A DNA stretch of 64,000 bases from assembly GCA_964592425.1 (NCBI GenBank), contig CAZQCG010000007.1, forward strand, positions 86,568-150,567, read 5' to 3'. The translations under genes were made by a program, and so were the position numbers. This DNA comes from Viridilinea sp964592425. GTDB lineage: Bacteria; Chloroflexota; Chloroflexia; Chloroflexales; Chloroflexaceae. Each line of letters opens with the position of its first letter. Position 1 is the first letter of the stretch. Below the pieces are notes generated by a model. The model worked only from the letters and a program-made list of their open reading frames with translations, was not told the origin of the DNA and searched no databases. This document shows, piece after piece, positions 7,477 to 16,770 of the stretch.

Positions 7477-10400
7477 CTACCGTCGCACGAACGGCAGGAA
7501 GATGAACTCGTCCTTGTCCGAAGGGCCAGGCGTCGGCGTGCTCGGCACCTGGCCGCGCTCAAGGATGCGCACGATCTGAGTTGAGATCGAACCGGAGCCG
7601 TTGGCCAGTTCGATACGCACCTTGTAGTCGCCCGGCTTGTAGCTCCCGTCGATCGTCCCGACCAGGTCGCTCTCCGAACCGGCCGCGTAGCTGACCTCAA
7701 CCACCTGCTGCTCAGCAGAGCTGGCCACGTCAACCAGGTAGACCTTGGGCAGTTCACCGTTCAGCCCGGAAACCCCCAGGCTGAGGTAGCTGGTTGGCTC
7801 GATGGTCAACTCGCTCGGGCTGACCGTGTCGATCTTCGCTTCACCCCCAATCGGCAGGTTGATCGTCACCACGCCACCCTGCCAGGTTGTCCCGTCAGCC
7901 GCACGACCAACCAGGCTGATCGGCAGTTGCAGCTGCTTGCTGTCGGGCTGAGCGATCACCCGCCAGCGCAGCGCCACCAGCGGGCCTGCGGTCGTGGCTG
8001 ACCAGGGTGCGTTGAAGAGCAGGGCGCTCTCGCCTGCACCTTGCGCCGTCCAGGGCGGCCCATCAGGGAAGTTGGCCATATTGAGCGGGGTTCCGTTCGC
8101 GTCCAGCGGCTGGATTGCGAGCAGCTGTAGGAATTCCGACTTGGCCTCGGCATCCAGCTTGAAGCTCTCCGCGCTGCCCTGGGCCTGTACTAGCGTGGTG
8201 AACTCACCACCAACCTGCGGCGTGCCCTGCACCAGCGCACCGCTCAGGCGCAACTGGCCTGCATCAGCCGCCTCAACCCCACTCAGCACCACTGAGGCTG
8301 CGGTGTTACGCTCACCAGCCAGGATGTTACCAGTCGCGACGCGCAACTCGTAGCTGGCATTCTCCCTGCCGCCCGACGAGCCAAAGGGGCGAACCCTCAG
8401 CCGGTAGCTGGCAGTGGCGTCAGGTGTCCAGACAATCCGCGAGGCCAGACCAGTCCCACTATCATCGTCATAGGCGATCCGGGTTATGCCGTCATCGGTA
8501 TAGAGGTCAAGCACTGTGTCGGCACCCGCGCCAAGGTTGAACGTCCAGAGGGTGTAGGTCGTGTCCGCAACGGCGTCGAAGCTGACCCAGTCCACATCCG
8601 TTGCTGCATGGAAGTTGTGGGCCTGAGCGGCACCATCAATCGTGATCGGGCGGGCTGTCGCAGCCGTATTGTCCGGCTCAAAGGCGTCGGTCGCCTGCGA
8701 GGTGCTGGTCACCTGCAGACCGTAAGCTGTGCAGTCGCCCGAGCGCTGGCTGCTGTAGTGGCGCACGCGCACAAAGAGTTGGCCACCAGTCGCATTCCAG
8801 TCGATGCGTGAGGCCAGGCTACCGTAGTCATCGTTGTAGGCCAGGGCCAGGCCGTTCGCATCAAAGAGCTCGAGCACCGTATCACCGCAGGTGTTCTGGA
8901 GCGTGGTGCTAATGCGGTAGGCGGTAGCTTCGCGCGACACAAAGGTCACCCAGTCCTGATCACCAGCCACATGGAAGTTGTGATCCTGGGCCACTGCGTT
9001 GACCACGATCGGCGAGGCGTCCTGAGGAGTACCGTCAGGCTCGTAGTCATCGCCAGTGTTGGCCACTCCGTCGACATGCAGCTCGTAGCCGCTGCAAGGG
9101 CCAAAGCTGCTGGACGAGAAGTGACGTACCTTCACATAGAGGTCACCCGTCTCGTTTGCTGACCAGACAATGCGTGAGGCCAGGCCGCTGGAGTCGTCAT
9201 TGTAGGCCAGGCGGGTTGTTCCGTCAGCGGCGTAGAGCTCAAGCACCGTATCGCTACAGGTACCCAGATTGCCAGTCCAGATCGTATAGATCCAGCCAGC
9301 CTCAGCCGCAAAGTTCACCCAATCATGATCCCCGGCCACCCCGAAGTTGTGCGTCTGGGGCGTGGGGCTGTTGACCGTGATCGGGCTGGCCTCTTCGGGC
9401 GCATTATCGGGCTCATAGCTGTCGTTCGCCCCAATCAGGCTCAGGCGATAGTCAGTATTGGCCCCGGCGGTATTGCTGCTGTAATGGCGTACCTTCAGCC
9501 GGTAGCTGCCAGCGTCTGTGGCCGTCCACACGATCCGCGAGGCCAGGCCGGCGTAGTCGTCGTTGTAGGCTAGCAGGCTAGTACCACTATCGTCGTAGAG
9601 TTCAAGCACCGTATCGGCGCGGGTAGCGAGCTGCGAAGTAAAGATCGTGTACTCCGTACCGGCGGTGGCATCAAAGACCACCCAGTCCTGGTCGCCAGCA
9701 ACATGGAAATTATGCTCCTGGGCGGCATCGGCGTTATTGATCGGACTGGCCGTAGCAGCGGTATTGTCGGGCTCATAGGCATCAGACTCGCTTGCTGTGC
9801 CCTCAGTAGCCAGACTGAGCGAGTAGCCGGTGTCGGTTCCGCCGATCCACTGCGAGAAGCCGCGTACACGCAGGAAGTAGGTCGCATTGGCGGGAGCCGT
9901 CCAGACCAGACGTGAGGCAAGGCCGGCACCACCATCATCATCAGTAGCGATCACCTGGGTGCCGCCGGGATTCAGCAGATCGAGTACCGTGTCGGCCCGA
10001 TCACCCAGATTGCTCGTCTCGAAGATGTAGGCATTGCCAGCAACCGCGTTAAACTTCACCCAGTCCTGGTCACCAGGTACATGGAGGTTGTGAGCATCCT
10101 GGCGCAGCGGGCTGTCCAGGCTGCCGGGGGCAACCAACGCGGCCTGGGCGGCATCATTATCAGGCTCGTAATTGTCAGCATTCGCCTGGGCCGTGCTGGT
10201 TACCTGCACGTTGTAGCCCATCTGGGGGTTCCCGGCGTAGCTGCTGTAGTGTCGCACTTTGACCAGCAGGCGCTGGTTGCTCGCCGGAGCGTAGCTCACC
10301 CGCGAGGCCAGGCCACCATAGTCATCGTTAGAGGCCAGCAGGGTGGTGCCATCAGCCGCGTAGACTTCAAGCACCGTATCGTTGCCGCCCGTCAGGTTCG

Positions 10401-12867
10401 AGGTTTCGATCTGGTAAGCATTGCCGGTCGTCGCGTCGAAGGCGAGCCAGTCTTGATCGCCAGGAATATGGAAGGTGTGCGCCTGGGCCGCCCCACCCGG
10501 CACGATCGCCCTGGCTGCTGCCACGCCATTGTCAGGCTCGTAGCTATCACCAGTGGCCGTGCTGCCGAGCACGCGCAGGTTATAGCTGGTTGCTGCACCG
10601 GCCGCCGATGAGCTGTAGTGGTTCACCTTCACGGCATAGTTGCCTGCGGCAGCAGCCGTCCAGATGATCCGCGAGGCCCAGCTACCGGGGGTATCGTCGT
10701 TGTAGGCGATCTCGTCGCCAGCCGCATTGTAGAGCCGCAGCACCGTATCGCTGGACGAGCCCAGGTTGAAGGTCTCGATCACATAGGTGCTATCAGCGGC
10801 TGCACTGAAGACTGCCCAGTCCTGATCACCGGCAACATGGAACGTATGGGCCTGGGCCGCACCACCCACCGTGATCGGCTTTGCCGTCGCCTGCGTATTG
10901 TCAGGCTCGAAGGCATCGCCACCAGTTGAGCCGCCGCTGCCAGTGACCCGCAGTTGATAGCCGCGATTGGCTCCGCCACTGTTGCCATAGTTGGCCGCAC
11001 GGACAAAGAAGAGCCCATCGTCCGTGGCAGTCCAGGCAATCCGCGAGGCCCACGTGCCGCCGCTATCATCGTTGATCGCCAGCTGGGCCCCGTTGGCATT
11101 GAAGAGGGTCAGCACCGTATCGGCGCTTGTCTGGAGATTGGAGGTCTCGATCACATAGGCACTGCCGGCGCTGGCGTTGAACTTGACCCAGTCCTGATCA
11201 CCATTCTGGTGGAAGTTATGGCTCTGGGCCGCCGCGCCCACCGTGATGTTGCTGGCGCTCGCTGCCGCATTGTCAGGCTCGAAGCTATCGGGGGTGGCCG
11301 TACCGCCGCCACCGCAACTGGGGGCCTGGTTCAGCTCAACCGCCAGAGCCGCCGCCTGCGTATTGGCGTACTGCGCCGAGCCCTGACCGCCGTAGAGGGC
11401 CGCCGCAGCGGCCAGCAGGGCATTGTTCAGGTCGGCGAAGGTGGCGCTCGGCCCGAGTCCGCCGGTCAGAGCGCGATAGAAGATGCGCTCCGTTGCATCG
11501 CGCCCGATGGCCGTCACGGTGCGTCCATTAAAGGTGCCGCCATCAGACATCAGGTAGGCCAGCTTGTTGGGGATACCACTGTTGATATGCACCCCACCGT
11601 TATCGCCGGTCGTACAGTTATAGGTGCTGACCTTATCGGGCTGGTTTTTGGCGGGCGGGTTAGCCATATCGCGGATCGCACCAATCGGCGTATCCTCACC
11701 CATCAGCCAGTCGTCGCGGTCGATCATCGCGCCGAAGATATCGGAGAAGGACTCATTCAGCGCCCCGGACTGACCCTGGTAGATCAGGCCTGCCGTGTAC
11801 TGCGTGACGGCATGGGCCCACTCGTGGCCGACCACGTCACGGGTGGCGAAGCCCGGCCCGAAGGCAGTGAGTTGGCCGTTCCAGAAGGCGTTGGCGACCG
11901 TGCCATAGCGCACGACAGCCGTCATTGTTGCACCGTTGCCGTCGAAGCTGTCACGGTTGTGCGTATTCTTGAAGTAGTTGTAGGTAGCTCCGGTATTCTG
12001 GAAAGCTGCCACACAATCGGGGCTCGGTGTGCCGACCTGCCCATTCTCGGTGTAGCAGGTGCTACCGGCGGTGGTCTGCATATTGTTCGCGTCGCGGATG
12101 ACCCGGTTGAGCGCGGTATGGTGGTTGGTGTAGACCAGGCGCAGCTTGCCGTCCAGCGCATCAACAATCGCCGTCACACTCTGGCTGTCGTCGGGGGCGT
12201 TGAGCACCATCCGGTAGGCCAGGGCGGTCGGTGCCGCGTTCAACTCAAAGAGCGAGGGGTTGAAGAAGACCAACTCCTGCTCGGCGAGCACCGGCTTGAG
12301 GAAGGGGTTTGCTCCGTCCGCATCAGCCGCATGATCACTATGGAGCAGGTCGGGATTGTTGAGCAGGGCGGTGTGGGCCAGCTTGAAAGCCTCATCGGGG
12401 CTAATCACCGGCTTGGTTGCCGCAGCAACCTCAGGCACATAGGCCCCGCTGATACTGGTGACACTGTCACCACGCACCTGCATAGTAAGCCAGCTCCCAA
12501 AGACCGGGATGGCCTGCTTAAACTGGCGCATGCGTACAACCATTGTTGCATCGTCAAGCGCCTCCGTCGTCTCAATTGCCCAGTCTAGATCAGGAGCGGC
12601 GCTAAGATTGCCAGCCGCGCCATTGACAAAGTTCAGGGCAACTTCCTTCGGATCGGGGGTTCCATCGGCACTCAAGCTGGCCCCCATCGGCTGGCCGAGG
12701 CCCGCTGATGGAGCGATCAGCAGATCCTGAAAAACCCGGACGGGGATTTCAGGATCTGCCTGCGGCTGCTGCGCACTGGTCGCCAGAGGGCGACCCGGGC
12801 CGAAGTTCAGCGCCAGCAGGCAGACCAGCACGAAGACCACAGTGGTAAGTCGCGCAAATGGTCGCAT
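7477..12867 (-). CDS. Secreted thermolysin-like (M4) metalloprotease with eight PPC domains
   Basis: The 1796-residue product begins with a signal peptide (MRPFARLTTVVFVLVCLLAL). An FTP/PepSY-type propeptide follows. The M4 catalytic domain carries zinc motif HEWAH (about residues 347-351), third ligand GALNESFSDIFG and the His of GGVHINSG. Residues ~526-1510 are eight tandem ~120-residue PPC (pre-peptidase C-terminal) domains, each with an EPDN start, GDQDW, DTVL-LY and NDD-ASRI. A ~280-residue beta-rich C-terminus ends FLPFVRR. It should digest protein outside the cell, the PPC array probably binding surface or substrate. ATG 12867 has AAGGGGA upstream and starts the signal peptide; 27 further codons upstream are not needed. 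Thermolysin itself is far shorter. Confidence 0.93.
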   Translation of the reverse strand: MRPFARLTTVVFVLVCLLALNFGPGRPLATSAQQPQADPEIPVRVFQDLLIAPSAGLGQPMGASLSADGTPDPKEVALNFVNGAAGNLSAAPDLDWAIETTEALDDATMVVRMRQFKQAIPVFGSWLTMQVRGDSVTSISGAYVPEVAAATKPVISPDEAFKLAHTALLNNPDLLHSDHAADADGANPFLKPVLAEQELVFFNPSLFELNAAPTALAYRMVLNAPDDSQSVTAIVDALDGKLRLVYTNHHTALNRVIRDANNMQTTAGSTCYTENGQVGTPSPDCVAAFQNTGATYNYFKNTHNRDSFDGNGATMTAVVRYGTVANAFWNGQLTAFGPGFATRDVVGHEWAHAVTQYTAGLIYQGQSGALNESFSDIFGAMIDRDDWLMGEDTPIGAIRDMANPPAKNQPDKVSTYNCTTGDNGGVHINSGIPNKLAYLMSDGGTFNGRTVTAIGRDATERIFYRALTGGLGPSATFADLNNALLAAAAALYGGQGSAQYANTQAAALAVELNQAPSCGGGGTATPDSFEPDNAAASASNITVGAAAQSHNFHQNGDQDWVKFNASAGSAYVIETSNLQTSADTVLTLFNANGAQLAINDDSGGTWASRIAWTATDDGLFFVRAANYGNSGGANRGYQLRVTGSGGSTGGDAFEPDNTQATAKPITVGGAAQAHTFHVAGDQDWAVFSAAADSTYVIETFNLGSSSDTVLRLYNAAGDEIAYNDDTPGSWASRIIWTAAAAGNYAVKVNHYSSSAAGAATSYNLRVLGSTATGDSYEPDNGVAAARAIVPGGAAQAHTFHIPGDQDWLAFDATTGNAYQIETSNLTGGNDTVLEVYAADGTTLLASNDDYGGLASRVSYAPASNQRLLVKVRHYSSYAGNPQMGYNVQVTSTAQANADNYEPDNDAAQAALVAPGSLDSPLRQDAHNLHVPGDQDWVKFNAVAGNAYIFETSNLGDRADTVLDLLNPGGTQVIATDDDGGAGLASRLVWTAPANATYFLRVRGFSQWIGGTDTGYSLSLATEGTASESDAYEPDNTAATASPINNADAAQEHNFHVAGDQDWVVFDATAGTEYTIFTSQLATRADTVLELYDDSGTSLLAYNDDYAGLASRIVWTATDAGSYRLKVRHYSSNTAGANTDYRLSLIGANDSYEPDNAPEEASPITVNSPTPQTHNFGVAGDHDWVNFAAEAGWIYTIWTGNLGTCSDTVLELYAADGTTRLAYNDDSSGLASRIVWSANETGDLYVKVRHFSSSSFGPCSGYELHVDGVANTGDDYEPDGTPQDASPIVVNAVAQDHNFHVAGDQDWVTFVSREATAYRISTTLQNTCGDTVLELFDANGLALAYNDDYGSLASRIDWNATGGQLFVRVRHYSSQRSGDCTAYGLQVTSTSQATDAFEPDNTAATARPITIDGAAQAHNFHAATDVDWVSFDAVADTTYTLWTFNLGAGADTVLDLYTDDGITRIAYDDDSGTGLASRIVWTPDATASYRLRVRPFGSSGGRENASYELRVATGNILAGERNTAASVVLSGVEAADAGQLRLSGALVQGTPQVGGEFTTLVQAQGSAESFKLDAEAKSEFLQLLAIQPLDANGTPLNMANFPDGPPWTAQGAGESALLFNAPWSATTAGPLVALRWRVIAQPDSKQLQLPISLVGRAADGTTWQGGVVTINLPIGGEAKIDTVSPSELTIEPTSYLSLGVSGLNGELPKVYLVDVASSAEQQVVEVSYAAGSESDLVGTIDGSYKPGDYKVRIELANGSGSISTQIVRILERGQVPSTPTPGPSDKDEFIFLPFVRR

Positions 12868-13164
12868 AGGAGTCCCCTTCTCTACTTCAGTGCAACGAAG
12901 CGGTGACGTGACCAGCCGCGTACCCGGTCGAGATGAGCAGCACAACAAAACAGAGCAAGAGGCTCAACATCTCCGCTCTGCACACCAGACAGTAAAACCG
13001 GGGCATTACCGCCCCCTATCAGCCTGACTGCTACAACTTCGAGACTGGCCGAACTGTAGCCCTACTGTAGACGAAAACGACCCGCTTGTGGGGAAGAAGT
13101 CCCTTCACCAAGCGAGAATGATCTGTCACCGTAGGTAAAAATTACGTAAACCGTGAGCAGAGCC
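12868..13164. other. Intergenic region between the M4 protease and the HisRS-like gene
   Basis: About 300 bases hold the 5' leader and presumed promoter of the protease (minus strand) and the 3' end of the HisRS-like transcript. I see no open frame with coding character, no RNA gene and no hairpin strong enough to call a terminator. Confidence 0.5.
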
Positions 13165-14640
13165 CTACAGTGAAGCCAGTTCATCCAGGCTCAGGCGGCG
13201 CTCATCGTGACGATCAAGGTCGCGCCAGACGATGGTACGGCTCAGGTGCTCTTCGGCACCGACAATCGCTACATAGGCTAAGCCACGGCGGGCGGCATCG
13301 CTGAGGTTGCGGGCAAGCGGGCGGCCGCGTAGATCGACGGTGGCCACCAGGCCCTGGGCGCGCAAGCGCCGGGCGACCTCCTGAGCATAGGCATACTCAC
13401 TGTCGCTGACCGGGGCGACCAGGACTTCGCGGCGCGGGGGCGAATGCGGCAGCGGGGCCGCCGCCGCCACCCGCTCCAGGCCAAAGGCAAACCCGACCGC
13501 GGGTATCCCGCTGTGCCCACCCAGGGCGGCCACCAGATCGTCGTAGCGCCCACCGCCACAGAGTTGCACCCCGGCGGCATCGTCGATCTCGAAGATTAGG
13601 CCGGTGTAATAGTTCAGGCCACGTCCAAGGCCAAAATCGATCCGTACCCGCTCCGGATCCAGGCCATGCGCGGCGAGCAGATCGAGGGTTGCCCCCAACT
13701 CGGCGAAGGTCGTCGCCTGAAGCTGGTGGTGCGCAAGCAGAGCTGCCACAGCTGGCAGGGCCTCACCAGGCGGGCCACTGATTGCGGTCAACTCGGTAAG
13801 GATGGCCAGAGCGCGGTCAATGGCGGGCTGCTCATCATGGCGGCGCAGCTTGCGCAGCAGGCGGGCGACTACCTGCTCGGGGGTGCGTGTACCCGTACTC
13901 AGGTCAATCGGCATCATATAGAGCGTCTGCTGGAGCCATGCCGCAGCCTGGGCCTCACTCAAACCAGGGGGTAGGCTCAGGCCAAAAGGCGATTCCTCAG
14001 CATCTTCAAAAAGACGCTCGCGCATCGCCTCAGGCCCGTGATCGCGCATATGCTCCAGGCTCCAGGCCAGAATCCCCTGGGCACGCTCGGTCAGCCCAAG
14101 CTGGGTAAGGATCTCGCGCACCAGGCCGACATGGCCAGCCAGGATGCGATAGGGCGTCACTCCGGCAGCATCAAGCGCGGCGCAGGCCATAGCCAGTGCT
14201 TCAGCGTCGGCACGGGGGGCCGGACCGCCGATAATCTCGACGCCTACCTGGGTGAACTGGCGGTAGGTATGGCGGCGCGGGCGCTCATAGCGAAAGACCG
14301 GGCCGGCGTAACTCAGGCGTAGAGGCAAGGGCTGATCCTGCAAATGGGCCACGTATGCCCGCAGCACCGAAGCCGTCCACTCAGGGCGCAGAGCCAGGTC
14401 GCGTCCGCCAAAAGTAAACTCATAGACCTTACCGGCCAACTCTTCACCGAGCTTGCGCAGGTAGAGTTCGCGGTGCTCAAGCAGCGGCAGGTCAAGCGGC
14501 TGATAACCATGGGTGGCCAGGGTCGTCTCAATCTGCATGCGGGTATAGGTCGTTGCCCGCAACTCGGCGGGCAGCGTATCGTGCATCCCGCGTACTAACT
14601 CGATTGTTGCACTCAAAACACTACTCCAGGTCAAGCGCAT
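13165..14640 (-). CDS. Histidyl-tRNA synthetase-family protein (HisS or HisZ-like paralogue)
   Basis: The ~491-residue product has the class II synthetase fold: an RGMHDTLP start, a motif 2 loop (YAGPVFRYERP...RQFTQVGVEIIGG), the HisA-type motif GLGRGLNYYTG, motif 3 GFAFGLERV and a C-terminal anticodon-binding domain. Two normally invariant places differ: RPE-W-T (Trp88) where HisRS has RPEGT, and RGLNYYTG where it has RGLDYYTG. That, plus an insert between motif 2 and the HisA motif, makes a paralogue such as HisZ (ATP phosphoribosyltransferase regulator) as likely as true HisRS. The ATG overlaps the yihY stop as TGATG, so the genes are translationally coupled; a TTG at 14616 after GGAG is an alternative start. 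Confidence 0.75.
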   Translation of the reverse strand: MRLTWSSVLSATIELVRGMHDTLPAELRATTYTRMQIETTLATHGYQPLDLPLLEHRELYLRKLGEELAGKVYEFTFGGRDLALRPEWTASVLRAYVAHLQDQPLPLRLSYAGPVFRYERPRRHTYRQFTQVGVEIIGGPAPRADAEALAMACAALDAAGVTPYRILAGHVGLVREILTQLGLTERAQGILAWSLEHMRDHGPEAMRERLFEDAEESPFGLSLPPGLSEAQAAAWLQQTLYMMPIDLSTGTRTPEQVVARLLRKLRRHDEQPAIDRALAILTELTAISGPPGEALPAVAALLAHHQLQATTFAELGATLDLLAAHGLDPERVRIDFGLGRGLNYYTGLIFEIDDAAGVQLCGGGRYDDLVAALGGHSGIPAVGFAFGLERVAAAAPLPHSPPRREVLVAPVSDSEYAYAQEVARRLRAQGLVATVDLRGRPLARNLSDAARRGLAYVAIVGAEEHLSRTIVWRDLDRHDERRLSLDELASL

Positions 14641-15536
14641 CACATAGCTGCAGCCGTTGTTTCACCAGGCAGCTTTCCCTTCTGACTCCCCAGCACATAG
14701 GCCCAGGCATAGGAGATCTCGCCGCCGACCAGCAGGATCTGGCTGGAGATGTAGATCCAGAGGAGCAGGGTCATTGCGCCGCCGAGCACGCCGAAGGAGG
14801 AGAAGTTCGTCAACCCGAAGATCAGTTCGGCCAGTTCTTGCACCAGTGTGAAAGCCGCTGCGGCGATCAGGGCCGCCGGCCAGACATCCCGCCACTGCGG
14901 GAGTGAGCCCGGCAGCACTTTGTAGAGGGTAGCAAACGCAATGGTAATCAGGACAAGGGTAAGCATGCGCTGGGCGAGGCGCAAGAGCAGGCCATTGAGG
15001 GGCACCCAGTCGGTGTAGCCAACCAACAACGCGATGACCAGATTGCCCAATACGGCCACCATGATGAGTGCGGCAACCCCGAACAATAGGGCAAAGGCGA
15101 TGAGCCGGTTGAGCAGAGCGACCGTCACCGCCGTCTTAAGATTGCCACTCTCAGCGATCAGACGCGTCCCCCAGATTAGCTTGAAGGTACGCATCAGTGA
15201 GCCAAAAATGCCGGTGGCAGCAAAGAAGAGCGTGGCAATGCCGAAGATGCCAGTGCCCAGGCGCGTTTCACTAAAATGGTTCAGGGTTTGCGCAACCAGT
15301 TCACGCACCTCAGGCGAACCGATCAGGTTGAGCAGCATCGCCTGAATATTATAGCGAGTCGGGTCGAGCACAAAACCAACCAGGCTGGTGACCACCAGCA
15401 GCAGCGGGAAGATCGCAAAGATTGTGAAATAGGCCAGGGCCGCAGCCAGGCCACCAACATTGTCGCGCTGGTACTTATCGATCACCAGTTCAGCGATCTG
15501 AACCAGGGCGTGGTTACGTATTGCTGATCTTGCCAT
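14640..15536 (-). CDS. YihY/BrkB-family inner membrane protein
   Basis: The 298-residue product has about six membrane helices and the YihY features: DNVGGLAAALAYFTIFAIFPLLL near the start, the LIWGTRLI turn, and PGSLPQWRDVWPAALIAA. The family was once called ribonuclease BN, a name now withdrawn; its members are thought to be transporters or virulence-associated membrane proteins of unknown substrate. ATG 15536 begins the conserved part. It is only 7 bases from a TATACT -10, so its mRNA may be leaderless. The HisRS-like gene overlaps its stop. Confidence 0.88.
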   Translation of the reverse strand: MARSAIRNHALVQIAELVIDKYQRDNVGGLAAALAYFTIFAIFPLLLVVTSLVGFVLDPTRYNIQAMLLNLIGSPEVRELVAQTLNHFSETRLGTGIFGIATLFFAATGIFGSLMRTFKLIWGTRLIAESGNLKTAVTVALLNRLIAFALLFGVAALIMVAVLGNLVIALLVGYTDWVPLNGLLLRLAQRMLTLVLITIAFATLYKVLPGSLPQWRDVWPAALIAAAAFTLVQELAELIFGLTNFSSFGVLGGAMTLLLWIYISSQILLVGGEISYAWAYVLGSQKGKLPGETTAAAM

Positions 15537-15543
15537 AAGCAGG

Positions 15544-15572
15544 AGTATACTGGTGCTTGCCGATTGAGGCAA
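15544..15572 (-). promoter_or_regulatory. Promoter giving a probably leaderless yihY mRNA
   Basis: On the minus strand TTGCCT (15572-15567) and TATACT (15549-15544) are 17 bases apart. The ATG follows the -10 by 7 bases, so transcription would start at or beside the start codon, and no ribosome-binding site is present. Confidence 0.6.
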
Positions 15573-15647
15573 CCTTCAGCGAACGAAGGGGTGTGGCCCA
15601 AGGGCCTGGGCCGCTCTGCTTACTTCTGTCGCTAGCCTACGGCGCTG

Positions 15648-15656
15648 TGGTACAAT
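15648..15656 (+). promoter_or_regulatory. Extended -10 promoter of the ATP-grasp operon
   Basis: TGG-TACAAT lies about 70 bases before the GTG start of the first ATP-grasp gene and is the only promoter-like sequence seen for this three-gene unit. Confidence 0.5.
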
Positions 15657-15725
15657 CGCGAGCACCGTGGAAAAGACAGAGAGGCGCGCCAATGGGGCGA
15701 CCGTTGTTGAACGGCAGGAGCCAGT

Positions 15726-16766
15726 GTGGATACGAAAAAGATCGGCGTGATCGTTGGGCGCGAGTGGTCGTGGCCCCCCGCATTCATTGAGGAAGTCAAC
15801 CGGCGTAACGCCGGGGTCAGCGCTGAGTTCGTCAAACTCGGTGGGACGCGGATGGGCGAAGTCACTGACTATGCGGTGATTATTGACCGTATCAGTCATG
15901 AGATCCCTTATTATCGCACCTTCCTTAAGACAGCCGCCCTCGCTGGCACTCGCGTGATCAACAATCCCTTCTGGTGGAGCGCTGACGATAAGTTTTTTGG
16001 GGCCAGTCTCTGCACGAAGCTGGGCATCAGTCATCCACGTACCGTCGCCCTCCCCTCCCATTCCTATATCGAAGGGGTCATCGACGAGTCGCTGCGTAAC
16101 CTGAGCTATCCCCTCCCCTGGATCGAACATGTTGAGTATGTGGGCGGCTTCCCGGCGATCCTCAAACCGGCCTGGGGCGGTGGCTTCAAGAGCGTCTATA
16201 AAGTCAATACCTACGAAGATCTCTGGCGTGCCTATAATGAGACCGGCACCGAGTGTATGATGCTTCAGGAGTATATCGCCTGGGAAAAATATGTGCGCTG
16301 TATTGTGATTGGCCAGCGCGAGATCATGACGATCAAGTTTGATGCCAATGCACCCTGGCCCCATCGCTACTTCCGCGACGATACCTACCTTACCTTCGAA
16401 GAGGGCCGTACGGTGACGGAATGGGCGCTCAAGATTAACCAGGCCCTCGGTTATGACATGAACACGGTCGAGTTTGCCATCAAAGACGGCGTGCCTTACG
16501 CTATTGACTTCACCAATCCAGCCCCTGACTTCGATGTGAATTCACTGACGCCGCACTACTTTGACTGGGTCGTGAAGACGATGGCCGACTTCTGCATTGA
16601 GCTCGCGCTCCAGGATCGCGCCACCCCCGCCGACTATAGCTGGAGTAACCTGCTCGGAGCAGTGGCCCCCGCTTCGCCACCAGCCCTTGATCCCTCACCC
16701 CTCGCCGTCGAAGCGCCTGCCCCTGCCGCCGCGAAGCCGAAGCGCCCCAGGAAGAAGGCCGAGTAA
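15726..16766 (+). CDS. ATP-grasp ligase-like protein
   Basis: The 346-residue product has a pre-ATP-grasp domain (residues ~1-90) and an ATP-grasp core. Visible are FPAILKPAWGGGFKSVYK (nucleotide-binding lysine and flexible loop), MLQEYIAWEKYVRC, and the metal-binding end VEFAIKDGVPYAIDFTNPAPD. ATP-grasp enzymes join a carboxylate to an amine or thiol through an acyl phosphate. The C-terminal ~30 residues are an Ala/Pro/Lys-rich tail. Start GTG 15726 follows AGGAG by 5 bases. It is the first of three tightly packed genes with a second ATP-grasp enzyme and a membrane glycosyltransferase, suggesting a shared amide-linked product. The substrate is unknown. Confidence 0.82.
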   Translation: MDTKKIGVIVGREWSWPPAFIEEVNRRNAGVSAEFVKLGGTRMGEVTDYAVIIDRISHEIPYYRTFLKTAALAGTRVINNPFWWSADDKFFGASLCTKLGISHPRTVALPSHSYIEGVIDESLRNLSYPLPWIEHVEYVGGFPAILKPAWGGGFKSVYKVNTYEDLWRAYNETGTECMMLQEYIAWEKYVRCIVIGQREIMTIKFDANAPWPHRYFRDDTYLTFEEGRTVTEWALKINQALGYDMNTVEFAIKDGVPYAIDFTNPAPDFDVNSLTPHYFDWVVKTMADFCIELALQDRATPADYSWSNLLGAVAPASPPALDPSPLAVEAPAPAAAKPKRPRKKAE

Positions 16767-16770
16767 GCCT

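Noticed and set aside
8340..11290. Regularly spaced repeats in the protease gene considered as CRISPR-like
   Set aside because: The ~360-base period, coding frame and PPC domain consensus show protein-domain repeats, not short identical repeats with spacers.
10954..12588. 544-codon plus-strand frame opposite the M4 protease
   Set aside because: It is the complement of a highly biased repeat-rich gene, has no start context or domain, and the minus frame has clear catalytic motifs.
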